DNA of 64,000 nt from JAENVT01 sp039931555. Its GTDB lineage: Bacteria; Actinomycetota; Acidimicrobiia; Acidimicrobiales; Ilumatobacteraceae. Below the pieces are notes generated by a model. It saw nothing but the letters and a program-made list of their open reading frames with translations, was not told where the DNA came from and did not search any database. This document shows positions 37,052 through 47,307 of this stretch, piece after piece (position 1 is the stretch's first letter; the number at the start of each line of letters is the position of its first letter). Location: the NCBI GenBank assembly GCA_039931555.1, contig JBDTRP010000171.1, positions 49,087 through 113,086 on the forward strand, given 5' to 3'. A program made the position numbers and the translations under genes.

Positions 37052-38164
37052 ATGCGTTTGCCCGGCAACAGTCCCGCTGCCGTCTCTCGGGCAGGTATCG
37101 CCATAGCGGCGGTCGGTGCCGCGTTCGTCCTGGGTGCGATCATGATGCTGGCCCTCGGGGCCAATCCGTTCATCGGGTACAAGGCACTGTTCACGGGCGC
37201 ATTCGGTAACAGGGAGCACCTCGCCGACACAGCGGTGAAGGCGATGCCCCTGCTGCTGGTGGGCACCGGGATCTGCATCTCGTTCCGCGCCCGAGTCATC
37301 AACATCGGCGGAGAGGGGCAGATCGTGGCCGGGGCGCTCCTTGCCACCGTCACCGCCTTGGCGCTGCCCGGCCCGCCGCCCGTGGTGCTCGTGCCTCTGG
37401 TGCTGCTGGCCGGGATCGTCGGCGGCGCGGCGTGGGGGGCGATCCCGGGCGCATTGAAGGCATACCTCGGCGTCAACGAGATCTTGTCGACGATCATGCT
37501 CAACATCGTTGCCGTCCAGGTGATGAACTATCTGCTGCGCGGCCCCCTGATCGACCCCCATGAGGTTGGCGCGCGCATTCCGCAAACGAGGCGACTCTCA
37601 CCCAACGCCGACCTTCCGATCTTGCTCCACGGCACCCGGTTGCATCTCGGGGTCGTGGTTGCCCTCGTCGCCGCGATCGCCGCGTGGGTGTTCCTGTGGC
37701 GGACCACCACCGGTTACCGACTGCGCGCCGCCGGGGCCAACAAGGACGCCGCCCGATACGCAGGCATCGCCGTGAAGCGGATGACGACACTGGCCCTGAC
37801 TGCGAGTGGAGCGATGTGCGGCCTCGCTGGTGCCGTGCTCGTGTTCGGCAGCGAGAGTCATCGTTTCGTGACCGATGGCTCGGCCACCGGATTCACCGGC
37901 TCGGCGGGATTCAACGGCATCGTGGCCGCCCTGTTCGGCGGACTCCACCCGCTGTTGACGATCCCGGCGTCACTGCTGTTCGGCGGTTTGCTGGTCGGAG
38001 CCAACGCCATGCAGCGCTCGGTCCAGATCCCGGTGGCACTCGTGATCGCGGTGAACGGACTGGTCGTGGTGTTCGTTGCCGCCAGCGTCACGTTGCGCGA
38101 GCGCGTCACAGCACGCTTCGAGAGCATCCGCCGGGCGCGGCCCCGATCCGAGGTAGCCGAATGA
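37052..38164 (+). CDS. ABC transporter permease (BMP/nucleoside type), first
   Basis: 370 residues with about nine hydrophobic helices. GIAIAAVGAAFVLGAIMMLALG opens it (quoted: AIAAVGAAFVLGAIMMLALG), ARVINIGGEGQIVAG is the conserved cytoplasmic loop of this permease class, and KRMTTLALTASGAMCGLAGA the second. It belongs with the downstream permease, lipoprotein and ATPase, a set like the purine-nucleoside importers NupNOPQ of Bacillus. It starts one base after the carbamate kinase stop and overlaps the second permease by 4 nt. Confidence 0.85.
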   Translation: MRLPGNSPAAVSRAGIAIAAVGAAFVLGAIMMLALGANPFIGYKALFTGAFGNREHLADTAVKAMPLLLVGTGICISFRARVINIGGEGQIVAGALLATVTALALPGPPPVVLVPLVLLAGIVGGAAWGAIPGALKAYLGVNEILSTIMLNIVAVQVMNYLLRGPLIDPHEVGARIPQTRRLSPNADLPILLHGTRLHLGVVVALVAAIAAWVFLWRTTTGYRLRAAGANKDAARYAGIAVKRMTTLALTASGAMCGLAGAVLVFGSESHRFVTDGSATGFTGSAGFNGIVAALFGGLHPLLTIPASLLFGGLLVGANAMQRSVQIPVALVIAVNGLVVVFVAASVTLRERVTARFESIRRARPRSEVAE

Positions 38165-39096
38165 ACGAGTTCTTCACTGCTTCGGTGCTCGTCGCCACGG
38201 TTGCCGCCGGCCTTCGCCTGGCGACGCCGTACCTTCTCGCCGCGCTCGGCGAAACGCTCGGTCAGCGCAGCGGCGTGCTCAACCTCGGTGTCGACGGCGT
38301 GATGCTCCTTGGCGCGTTCTTCGCCTATTGGGCCGTGCTCGAGACCGGGAGCCTGGTGAAAGGCATGATCGCTGGGGCGCTGGCAGGCATCGCGATGGGG
38401 ATCGTGTATGCGGTCGTGACGCTCGTGTTCAAGACCGAACAAGGGATCAGCGGCATTGGCATCTACTTGTTCGGGCTCGGCTTTTCAGAGCTCTTGTACC
38501 GCCAGCAGATCGGTACGCCGAAGCCGATCAAGGGCTTCGCCAAGGTGAAGATTCCGCTGCTGGGCGACATCAAGTACGTCGGCAAGATGTTCTTCCAGCA
38601 CAGTCTGGTGGTCTATCTCGCGCTCGTGCTGGTGCCGGTGATGACGTTCGTCATCAATCACACTCGGTTCGGCCTCGACGTGCGCGCTGTCGGCGAGACA
38701 CCCGAGGCCGCCGACAGCCTCGGCGTCAGCGTCGCCCGCACGCGGACGGTGACGATCATCATCGGCAACACACTTGCCGGTCTCGGCGGCGCCGCACTGG
38801 CACTCGAGCTCGGCACCTTCCAGCAGAACCTCACCAACGGCATCGGCTTCATCGCCGTGGCGCTCGTCTACTTCGGCGGATGGCGCCCGACGGGCGTGCT
38901 CCTCGGCTCGCTGCTGTACGGGTTGGTCACGGCCACCGTCAACCAGTTGAAGACACTCGGGATCGTCACAGGGTCCGCCGCCAGCCTCACCACGATGGCG
39001 CCCGCAGTCCTCACCGTGATCGCCCTCATCGTCATCGCCCGCCGCGGTTCGGCCCAGCCGGCCGCCCTCGCCCTGCCATTCGAGCGCAGCCGATGA
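38161..39096 (+). CDS. ABC transporter permease (BMP/nucleoside type), second
   Basis: 311 residues. LRLATPYLLAALGETLGQRS, GVLNLGVDGVMLLGAFFAY and GETPEAADSLGVSVARTRT are the family signatures, with about eight helices. The ATG overlaps the previous stop (ATGA); a longer frame from 37684 is only antisense-like shadow of the first permease. It forms the membrane channel as a heterodimer with the first permease. Confidence 0.86.
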   Translation: MNEFFTASVLVATVAAGLRLATPYLLAALGETLGQRSGVLNLGVDGVMLLGAFFAYWAVLETGSLVKGMIAGALAGIAMGIVYAVVTLVFKTEQGISGIGIYLFGLGFSELLYRQQIGTPKPIKGFAKVKIPLLGDIKYVGKMFFQHSLVVYLALVLVPVMTFVINHTRFGLDVRAVGETPEAADSLGVSVARTRTVTIIIGNTLAGLGGAALALELGTFQQNLTNGIGFIAVALVYFGGWRPTGVLLGSLLYGLVTATVNQLKTLGIVTGSAASLTTMAPAVLTVIALIVIARRGSAQPAALALPFERSR

Positions 39097-39137
39097 CCTG
39101 TGACGACGTCGCAACACCTACAGCACAAGGAGCAATC

Positions 39138-40244
39138 ATGAAGACATCCACACGCCGGACCTTCCGGCGATCAATCATCGCCCTCGCCGCGATCGGCCTG
39201 GTCGCCGCCTCCTGCGGATCCGACAAGAAGTCGGAGTCGACCACCGCGCCGGCGCCGTCGGAAACCACACAGGCCCCGTCGGCTACCACGCCGGCTCCAG
39301 CCGCCGCCACAACCGTTGGAGGTGGATCCACGCCGATCGCCGGCAAAGCGTTGAGGGTCGCCGTGATCCTTCCCAGCGCAGCGAACGACCTGTCGTTCAG
39401 CCAGAGCATGTCCGACGCCCTCAACCGGATGAAGGACAGCGGGCTGATCTCCGAGCTGAAGGTGAGCGAGAACATGTTCGTCGTCGAGGACGCTGCGGCT
39501 GCGATCCGGAGCTATGCCAAGGATGGCTTCGACATCGTCATCGCCCATGGCTCGCAGTACGGCGGCTCGCTGCAGCAGATCGCTCCAGACTTCCCCAACG
39601 TCGCGTTCGCCTGGGGCACGGCCGCTGACACGTTCGGTCTGCCGAACGTCACCGGCTACTCCGCAGCGTCCGATGAGGGCGGCTACGTGATGGGCATCAT
39701 GGCGGCGATGATCTCCAAAGGCGCGTCGATGGGCGTCATCGGGCCGATCGAGGTCGGCGACGCCAAGCTGTACAACGACGGTTTCGTGGCCGGCGCAAAG
39801 GCCGCGGACCCCACCGTGAAGGTTGGCGTGAACTACACCGAGTCGTTCAGCGACACGGCGCTTGCGGCCGAAGCCGCCACGTCGTTCGTCTCTGGTGGAG
39901 CGAAGGCGCTAACCGGTTCGGCGCAGATGACCGTCGGCGCTGTCGGCGTGGCCAAGAACAGCGGCGTTGCCTGGTTCGCCACCAACTCGAACCAGACCCA
40001 ACTCGCCCCCGACGTCGTCGTGGCCAGCCAGGTCTACAAGTGGGACGTCGTGCTCAAGCAGTTGATCGACAAGGTCAATGCCGGTACCTACGGCGGCGAG
40101 TCGTACGAGATCAACCTGGCCAACGGTGGCGAAGTGATCGAGTTCAACGACGCCTACAAGCTGCCTGCCGAGATCAAGGCAGCCGGCGACAAAGCGATCG
40201 CCGGGATCACCGACGGCTCGATCAAGACCGGCGTAACCGGCTGA
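39138..40244 (+). CDS. BMP-family substrate-binding lipoprotein
   Basis: 368 residues. The signal sequence ends LVAASCGSD, a lipobox, so Cys26 or so is lipidated and the protein sits outside the membrane. A 45-residue Thr/Pro/Ala/Ser linker follows. The BMP (PnrA-like) fold begins LRVAVILPSAANDLSFSQSM and includes VIAHGSQYGGSLQQIAPDFP and GYSAASDEGGYVMGIMAA. It would capture a nucleoside or ureide for the two permeases. AAGGAG lies 6 nt before the ATG. The 41-nt gap from the permease is the largest within the operon so far. Confidence 0.88.
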   Translation: MKTSTRRTFRRSIIALAAIGLVAASCGSDKKSESTTAPAPSETTQAPSATTPAPAAATTVGGGSTPIAGKALRVAVILPSAANDLSFSQSMSDALNRMKDSGLISELKVSENMFVVEDAAAAIRSYAKDGFDIVIAHGSQYGGSLQQIAPDFPNVAFAWGTAADTFGLPNVTGYSAASDEGGYVMGIMAAMISKGASMGVIGPIEVGDAKLYNDGFVAGAKAADPTVKVGVNYTESFSDTALAAEAATSFVSGGAKALTGSAQMTVGAVGVAKNSGVAWFATNSNQTQLAPDVVVASQVYKWDVVLKQLIDKVNAGTYGGESYEINLANGGEVIEFNDAYKLPAEIKAAGDKAIAGITDGSIKTGVTG

Positions 40245-40282
40245 CCCGGATCAACCGAGGCGCTGAGCAGAGAGGCGTAGCG

Positions 40283-41839
<1,557 letters not shown>

Positions 41840-42237
41840 TCGGGCGCGGAACTCGCCAAATCGGGCGTGATATCCACAGCTGCCCGAGCACACCGAGCGC
41901 GAACGCCGTGGACACGTTCGTCTTCACCGGACAGACTGACGAACGCTGACACCACTCGGGTGACACGCACCCCCGGCCTTGTCGTTCGGTGCCTCTTCAC
42001 GTGAAGCCAGTCGAAATGTGCGAACCATCCCACTTCGGAGATCACCGAGTTGAGCCCGTTGAATCACGAAGAATGTTTCGGCGTGGCGCGTCGAGGGTAT
42101 CAGTCGAAGCCAAGCACGCCGCCGCCCTGGACCCTGATGGCGCACGACTTGAGCCCGCCAACTCCACAAGGGTGCACGATGACTTGCTTTGCCGTATCCA
42201 CGTCTGTTCCGTTGTGTTGACCACAGGTCCAGAGGAC
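41840..42237. other. Gap without a recognisable gene
   Basis: 398 nt between the transporter operon and the sigma gene. Open frames here are short or antisense-like. No clear terminator or promoter was recognised, although the sigma gene promoter must lie here. Confidence 0.4.
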
Positions 42238-42756
42238 ATGACTGCACGGACCGCGGCGCCTGTTGCGATGTTTCCTGCCGTCTATCACGCTCATTGGGAT
42301 GCCGTGCGTGGCATTGCTGGCCGTTCGTGCGGGCCAGATGACGCGCAGGACGTGGCCCAGGAGGTCTTTCTCCGAGTCTGGCGCGATCCGGACCGCTTCG
42401 ATGTGAGGCGCGGATCGATGCGGGCCTACCTCGCCACCATGACGCGTGCTGCCGCCATCGATCGTCTTCGTTCGGATGGCGCGCGACGCTCACGCGAAAT
42501 CAAGCATGATGCACCGACCGAGGTATGTGAAGCCGGCGGCGATCGTCTTGATAGCGAGATGGTCGCGGAACGTGTGCGGCACGCACTGGCGCAGCTGAGC
42601 CCGGGTGAGTCCGACGCAATCATCGCCGCGTTCTTCGGCGAGAGCACGTATCGCGATGTGGCGATACTGCTCGAGATTCCTGAGGGCACGGTCAAGTCAC
42701 GCATTCGCAGTGGATTGAAGAAGCTTCAAATCGCGTTGAAAGACATCCAGGCATAG
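42238..42756 (+). CDS. ECF-type sigma factor
   Basis: 172 residues. Region 2: MFPAVYHAHWDAVRGIAG, then PDDAQDVAQEVFLRVWRDPD and YLATMTRAAAIDRLRSDGAR. Region 4: STYRDVAILLEIPEGTVKSR and GLKKLQ. The chosen ATG has AGAGGAC directly upstream; the frame is open earlier as shadow. It resembles SigK/SigL-like ECF factors. The linked anti-sigma-like gene at 44865 and the region-4-only gene at 44623 suggest a local regulatory circuit controlling the ferritin-like genes between them. Confidence 0.82.
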   Translation: MTARTAAPVAMFPAVYHAHWDAVRGIAGRSCGPDDAQDVAQEVFLRVWRDPDRFDVRRGSMRAYLATMTRAAAIDRLRSDGARRSREIKHDAPTEVCEAGGDRLDSEMVAERVRHALAQLSPGESDAIIAAFFGESTYRDVAILLEIPEGTVKSRIRSGLKKLQIALKDIQA

Positions 42757-42924
42757 CCCGAGGTAGAGGGCGAACTGCCTCGGCGTCGCCGTGTTGCGCT
42801 CAGTGGGCGTGTTCGCGAAAGAAAAGTCATCCAAGCGTCGATCTGCTTCGGACAGTCGATGAAGCGATCCTCGTAGTGACTGGGTCCTTCGTCTTCGTGA
42901 ACGAACAAAGGATGGATTTCCCCC

Positions 42925-43794
42925 ATGAAGCTTCTACATCGCAACAAGGATCAGATCGACGAGGGGCAACTCGAAGAACTGATCACCGAATCCCAAGACC
43001 TCCACCTCGACGCCATGCGCGACACGATGGCAGTCCTCCCGAATCTTCGAGATCTGGCCGCCGATCGCCGTCGTCAGGGCGCGCAACTCCCGACAGCGCC
43101 GGAGCTCGAGGCCTTCAGTGACGCTCGATCAGCGCTGGTACGCACGCTGGGCCTGGCGGCCGGCGGGATCGCCGGCTTCGGTGCACTGACTGCACTGCTG
43201 TCACGTCCAGCAGCGGCAGACACTGCGCTTGACGTTCAGATCTTGCAGACCGCCGTCTCCCTCGAACTGCTCGCCGTGGCAACTTACGGCGCCGCGCTGA
43301 CGCTGCCGTTCATCTCCGATGGCAACCCAGTGATCATCAAGTTTGCACAAACCACGATGGACCAACACGATCAGCATCGCCAAGCGTTCTCCGCACAGAC
43401 CAAGGCGCTGGGCGGGGTGGACCAAACGGCGACCAACCCGAAGTACACACCGATCGTCGAAGCGGCCAAGCCGACGCTGGCAGCGCCCGCCGATGTCGTC
43501 GCCCTCGCGGCGACACTCGAGCAGGTCGCCACCGAAACCTACCTGTCCGACCTGAACATGTTCACCGACGTCACGTCTCGAGTGCTGATGGCAAGCGTCA
43601 TGGGCGTCGAATGCCAGCACCTCGCGACTCTCCGAGCCGTGGGTGCGCTCTTGGCCGGTGCACCCGACCTGATCAAGATCCCGATCGGAGCCGATGTCGC
43701 CAAACTACCGGCCGCCGCAGGCAGCGTCGCCTTTCCCGATGCTTTCGAGGGCGTCGCCATGGCCAGCCCGCCACAAGAAGGAGCCGTCAAATGA
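42925..43794 (+). CDS. Ferritin-like domain protein
   Basis: 289 residues. A charged N-terminus (residues 1-70) is followed by one hydrophobic segment (TLGLAAGGIAGFGALTALLS) that ends in AAA, like a twin-arginine or anchor segment placed internally. From about residue 100 a four-helix ferritin-like domain follows: ILQTAVSLELLAVATYGAAL, then FAQTTMDQHDQHRQAF and LEQVATETYLSDLNMF. Glu and His positions suggest a possible di-metal site. It overlaps the next ferritin-like gene by 4 nt. The role may be iron or oxidative-stress related; this is inference. Confidence 0.75.
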   Translation: MKLLHRNKDQIDEGQLEELITESQDLHLDAMRDTMAVLPNLRDLAADRRRQGAQLPTAPELEAFSDARSALVRTLGLAAGGIAGFGALTALLSRPAAADTALDVQILQTAVSLELLAVATYGAALTLPFISDGNPVIIKFAQTTMDQHDQHRQAFSAQTKALGGVDQTATNPKYTPIVEAAKPTLAAPADVVALAATLEQVATETYLSDLNMFTDVTSRVLMASVMGVECQHLATLRAVGALLAGAPDLIKIPIGADVAKLPAAAGSVAFPDAFEGVAMASPPQEGAVK

Positions 43795-44507
43795 GCGACC
43801 AAGTCACTACGCCATCACTGTCGCGTCGCCGTTTGCTCGGCAGCGCTGGAGCCGTCGGACTCGGCCTCGTCATTGCCGCGTGCGGTAGCGACACCAAAGA
43901 CGCTGCATTGTCGAACTCGACTGGCACTGGTGGCACGACGCCAGGAAGCGCCACCACGCTCGCAACCCCCGGCACTTCGGGAGCCACCACCGCTGGCACC
44001 ACGGCGCCGACGGATGGTGGGAGCGTCGATCTGAAGGTCGCCAAGCTCGCGGCAAGTCTCGAGGTGCTCGCAGTGGGGACGTACAAAGCAGCCCTCGACG
44101 CGGCCACCGCGGGAAAGCTCGGCACTGTCCCGGCCGCCGTCGGCGAGTTCGTGACAACGGCCATGAGCCAGCATCAAGCGCATCTCGATGCCTGGAACAA
44201 GGTGCTCACCGGAGCCGGTGAAACTGCGGTCACCGAGCCGAACGCAACGCTGAAGCCCACCGTTGACGCCGCCTTCGGCAAGGTCACCGACGTCACCGGA
44301 GCAACGATGCTCGCGTTGCAGCTGGAAGAGATCGCCGCGGCGACCTACAACAACGCACAAAGCGTGTTGACCGACAAGGACGCCATCAAGCTTGCCGGCT
44401 CGATTCAAATCATCGACGCTCAACACGCCGCGATTCTGCACTTCGTGCTCGGCGACTACCCCGTACCAGACGTCTTCGCAAAAGTGGACATGGCAGCGGC
44501 AGCCTGA
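43791..44507 (+). CDS. Exported ferritin-like lipoprotein
   Basis: 238 residues. The N-terminus SRRRLLGSAGAVGLGLVIAAC carries a twin-arginine-like RRR and a lipobox ending in Cys, so export by Tat and lipid anchoring is likely (first part SRRRLLGSAGAVGLGLV). A 60-residue Thr/Gly/Ala linker follows. The C-terminal domain is ferritin-like: KLAASLEVLAVGTYKAAL, FVTTAMSQHQAHLDAWN, LQLEEIAAATYNNAQ and IIDAQHAAILHFVLG. It is coupled to the upstream ferritin-like gene (ATGA), and a strong hairpin follows 7 nt after its stop. Confidence 0.78.
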   Translation: MSDQVTTPSLSRRRLLGSAGAVGLGLVIAACGSDTKDAALSNSTGTGGTTPGSATTLATPGTSGATTAGTTAPTDGGSVDLKVAKLAASLEVLAVGTYKAALDAATAGKLGTVPAAVGEFVTTAMSQHQAHLDAWNKVLTGAGETAVTEPNATLKPTVDAAFGKVTDVTGATMLALQLEEIAAATYNNAQSVLTDKDAIKLAGSIQIIDAQHAAILHFVLGDYPVPDVFAKVDMAAAA

Positions 44508-44513
44508 GCCGAG

Positions 44514-44558
44514 CTCGCAGTCGGTGGACCCTTCCCCCGGGGTACCACCGACTGCGAG
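44514..44558. terminator. 14-bp perfect hairpin after the ferritin-like operon
   Basis: CTCGCAGTCGGTGG (44514-44527) pairs fully with CCACCGACTGCGAG (44545-44558), and ACCC/GGGT extend it inside. The bases after it are TGTTCCCCC, a poor T tract, so it may be a weak terminator, attenuator or mRNA stabiliser between the ferritin-like genes and the sigma-like gene. Confidence 0.65.
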
Positions 44559-44622
44559 TGTTCCCCCGCCGGCAGGCGCTGGTAATGTCGATCACCACGC
44601 TGCGCCCGCCGAAGCCGACGTC

Positions 44623-44868
44623 ATGCCCGTCACTGTCGAAAGGCGGATCGTGGACAACGACACTGCACTTCAGATCAGGGCGGCGCTCGAAGCGCTGCCG
44701 GCACCGGAGAAAAATGCGATCGTCACCGCCTACTTTGGCCAATGCACGTATCACGAGGCAGCGGTTGCATTGGGCGAATCGGAGGCCACGATCAAGTCGC
44801 GAGTGCGTGCCGGCTTGAAGCGAATGGCCGAGGCTCTCGACGATTCTTCGTGGGTGGTGTCGTCATGA
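44623..44868 (+). CDS. Sigma-70 region 4-only protein
   Basis: 81 residues that hold only sigma region 4: IRAALEALPAPEKNAIVTAY (helix 1), then CTYHEAAVALGESEATIKSR and RAGLKRMAEAL (the helix-turn-helix and recognition helix). It is close in sequence to region 4 of the sigma factor at 42238 (YRDVAILLEIPEGTVKSR against YHEAAVALGESEATIKSR). Region 2, needed for core binding and melting, is absent. Either it is a truncated paralog or a working partner that pairs with another sigma subunit. It overlaps the anti-sigma gene by 4 nt. The frame is open to 44392, so a longer start is possible. Confidence 0.6.
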   Translation: MPVTVERRIVDNDTALQIRAALEALPAPEKNAIVTAYFGQCTYHEAAVALGESEATIKSRVRAGLKRMAEALDDSSWVVSS

Positions 44869-46055
44869 CCAGTGCTGGCAGCGTCGACGTTTCTGGAGCG
44901 CGTAGCTACATCCACCAGGCCTTCTTCTACGAGACGCCGGACGAGTTGATCGATGCACTCGTCCCGTTTGTCAACGACGGTCGAGAAGCTGGCGAAAACG
45001 TGTTGGTCGTCATCAGCAAGGAGAAGGGAGCGATGCTCCTCGAGCGCCTGGGCACATCCGACGGATTTCAACTTCTCGACTCCGTGGATGTCTACACATC
45101 GCCGACCAAGACCCTGGCCGCCTACATCGCCACGGTCCGCGGTGGAACCAACGACGGGCGAGCCATGCGTGTCGCTGGTGAGCCGATCTGGACGGGACTC
45201 AGTGCGGTCGAGATCGCCGAGTGGGCCTGTGTCGAGTCGGCATGCAACGTCGCCTTCGCCGGTTCACGCTTGACCATGTTCTGTCCGTACGACACCTCGG
45301 TGCTCGACCCGGCGATCATCGCCGCGGCGAGGCAAACACATCCAGAGCTTCGTTCGGTTGGGCGGATTGTGACGAGCGATCACTATTTCGAGCCGAGCCA
45401 GTTCCATTCGATGGTCCGAGCGACCGACATGCCGTCTCCATCGACCGAGCACGAGGCGTGCTCGATCGTGTCGGCCGACGAACTCTGGCGGATCCAGTTG
45501 TTCGTCGATGCCTTCAGTGAACTCCACGCATTGCCGCCGAAGCTGACCAACGATCTGCGTGCCGGGGTCATCGAGGTCGCCAAGACGGCGTTCGAGGGCA
45601 CCGCGGGCCCGGTGAAGCTGTTTCTGTGGATCGAAGCGAACCAGGTGTTCTCCGACGTCGTCGGATCGTGGCAGTCAGTTCCATTTGCGGGGTACATCCC
45701 ACACTCGTCCGAGGAGCACGAATCGCCAGGGTTGTGGTCGGTCGGCCAAGCCTGTGATCTCATCGCAGTGCGTGAACACGGCGCAGTCACGACCGTTCGT
45801 CTCAAGTTCTACAACGACACCGAACTCGTGAACCCCACCTGCCAGGAGTATGCGGAGTTCCTCGGGGTCTACGCGATCGGGGCCTGTAACCCATCCGAGA
45901 CCGTCATGATCGAAGGCCACCTCGCCGAGTGTTCGTCCTGCTGGGACGAGGTCGAGCGGTTCGGTTCGGTCGTGGCGATGATGCGAGTCGCTCGAGCGTC
46001 GGATGCAGCATGGCCGACGACGCACCACCCCGATGACGATCCCCCGACGGACTGA
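44865..46055 (+). CDS. MEDS-domain anti-sigma-like regulator
   Basis: 396 residues. The first 170 form a MEDS (DcmR-like sensory) domain: ARSYIHQAFFYETPDELIDA and EAGENVLVVISKEKGAMLLE. Residues 210-330 look like a degenerate HATPase/RsbW-like part (RIQLFVDAFSELHALPP, DLRAGVIEVAKTAFEG). The C-terminus has a zinc-finger anti-sigma pattern, H-x3-C-x2-C in GHLAECSSCW. This would bind a sigma factor and release it on a signal. ATGA coupling to the region-4 gene suggests that protein, or the sigma at 42238, is the partner. Confidence 0.72.
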   Translation: MTSAGSVDVSGARSYIHQAFFYETPDELIDALVPFVNDGREAGENVLVVISKEKGAMLLERLGTSDGFQLLDSVDVYTSPTKTLAAYIATVRGGTNDGRAMRVAGEPIWTGLSAVEIAEWACVESACNVAFAGSRLTMFCPYDTSVLDPAIIAAARQTHPELRSVGRIVTSDHYFEPSQFHSMVRATDMPSPSTEHEACSIVSADELWRIQLFVDAFSELHALPPKLTNDLRAGVIEVAKTAFEGTAGPVKLFLWIEANQVFSDVVGSWQSVPFAGYIPHSSEEHESPGLWSVGQACDLIAVREHGAVTTVRLKFYNDTELVNPTCQEYAEFLGVYAIGACNPSETVMIEGHLAECSSCWDEVERFGSVVAMMRVARASDAAWPTTHHPDDDPPTD

Positions 46056-46058
46056 CTG

Positions 46059-46469
46059 TTGTCCGTGCAGACGACGACGAAGACGCTGGTCGGCATCCTC
46101 GGGGCCGCAGGTATTGCTCACTTCGCTAGACCACAAGGCTTTGACGACATCGTCCCGCGGTCGCTTCCGGGGTCACGCCGGATGTGGACGTACGCGAGCG
46201 GCCTCGTAGAACTTGGCATCGCGACAACGGTCGCTGTGCCGCGGAGCCGCCGATCGGGGGCAGTGTTGGCCGCTGCTCTGTTCGTTGCCGTCTTTCCCGC
46301 CAACATCCAGATGGCCATCGACTGGGCCGATAGGCCACCGTGGCAACGCCTCGTCGCCTACGGGCGGCTACCACTCCAGATTCCGCTCATCTGGCTCGCG
46401 TGCAGGGTCGCCTCTCGCTCCGACGTGAACGAGAGGTTTTGTCGGTCCTCGCCGTCGGCATGTCGATAG
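46059..46469 (+). CDS. DoxX-like small membrane protein
   Basis: 136 residues with four helices: TLVGILGAAGIAHFARPQGF, then VELGIATTVAVPRSRRSG, AVLAAALFVAVFPANIQMAI and LVAYGRLPLQIPLIWLACRV. The GIAHFxxPxxF and RLPLQ segments are typical of DoxX-like membrane proteins, which are of unclear function and often redox-linked. It starts with TTG 4 nt after the previous stop; GTG at 46065 is an alternative. It converges on the Pcs-like gene. Confidence 0.75.
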   Translation: MSVQTTTKTLVGILGAAGIAHFARPQGFDDIVPRSLPGSRRMWTYASGLVELGIATTVAVPRSRRSGAVLAAALFVAVFPANIQMAIDWADRPPWQRLVAYGRLPLQIPLIWLACRVASRSDVNERFCRSSPSACR

Positions 46470-46509
46470 AGACCGCTGTCGTCGAATCGATCCGGACTGT
46501 TCGAAATCT

Positions 46510-47256
46510 TCACGGGTTCTCCTTGACCAGGTTCCGCGTGCGGAGTCGCATCAGTACTTGCACGACCGTCCACAGCGGGGCGACGATCAGCACGATCCGC
46601 GCCGCGGTGACATCGCGTTGGGCGATGGCCAGCCACATCATCGAACCCAACCAGGCGACCATGAAGGTCAGCGACACGGCGCGGTGTTCGCGCACCGATA
46701 CGGGATGGGCGAACTGCACGCGCGACAGCGTGAGTGCGCAGAAGACGACACAGATCGTCAGCGTCACCCACGGGTTCGGGTGCAGCAGGAAGAGGGTCGG
46801 CACGATCATGTTCCACTCGGCCGGGAATCCGTTGAACCAACCGTCGTCGGTTTCCTGGTCGGTGCGCGACATCCACAGCGCGCTGACGAACAGGATGGCG
46901 AAGCCGAGCGGGCCGACGGTCTTGGATGGCAGCACGTCGAACTTGCACAGGAAGGCAACCGGGATGATCGTGCACGTGAAGTAGTCGATGATGAGATCGA
47001 GCGAGTTGCCGTTGAGGGTGGGGATGCGGTTGCGGACATCGAGTTTGCGAGCGATCGGCCCATCGATGCCGTCGAGCAGCAACGCAGCGATCAACCACAG
47101 GATCGCCGCCCGGGCTTGCCCGTCGATGACCGAGTTGAGGCCGACGAAGCCGACGATCACCCCGCTGGCTGTCAGGGCATGCACGGCCCATGCGGCGCGA
47201 ATGTGTCGATCGCTGTACTCGACGGGAGCGGCGGCGGCTGGAGGAGGCGAGGTCAC
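46510..47256 (-). CDS. CDP-alcohol phosphatidyltransferase, phosphatidylcholine-synthase type
   Basis: 248 residues, about eight membrane helices. The catalytic motif is a variant of the CDP-alcohol phosphotransferase signature: LLDGIDGPIARKLDV with downstream NGNSLDLIIDYFTC, which has the D-G-x2-D-G and D-x3-D acidic residues. The pattern and length match Pcs, which joins CDP-diacylglycerol and choline to make phosphatidylcholine in one step. The N-terminal 15 residues are Pro/Ala-rich. GTG start with TATCAC 6 nt upstream on the minus strand, divergent from the phosphatase-like gene. Confidence 0.8.
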   Translation of the reverse strand: MTSPPPAAAAPVEYSDRHIRAAWAVHALTASGVIVGFVGLNSVIDGQARAAILWLIAALLLDGIDGPIARKLDVRNRIPTLNGNSLDLIIDYFTCTIIPVAFLCKFDVLPSKTVGPLGFAILFVSALWMSRTDQETDDGWFNGFPAEWNMIVPTLFLLHPNPWVTLTICVVFCALTLSRVQFAHPVSVREHRAVSLTFMVAWLGSMMWLAIAQRDVTAARIVLIVAPLWTVVQVLMRLRTRNLVKENP

Positions 47257-47262
47257 TGGAGA

Positions 47263-47300
47263 GTGATACCCGCTGGCGCGTCACTCCACACCGTTAGCGT
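47263..47300. promoter_or_regulatory. Divergent leaderless promoters
   Basis: Minus-strand TATCAC (47268-47263) ends 6 nt before the GTG at 47256. Plus-strand TAGCGT (47295-47300) ends 7 nt before the ATG at 47308. Confidence 0.5.
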
Positions 47301-47307
47301 GCAAACC

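Noticed and set aside
37684..38160. N-terminal extension of the second permease
   Set aside because: It overlaps the first permease in another frame; the ATGA start at 38161 gives the normal family length.
41924..42493. Minus-strand frame opposite the sigma gene
   Set aside because: Arg/Ala/His-rich shadow of the sigma gene and its upstream region.
42758..42783. Terminator after the sigma gene
   Set aside because: CCGAGG/CCTCGG gives only a 6-7 bp stem with a 14-nt loop and no T tract; too weak to claim.
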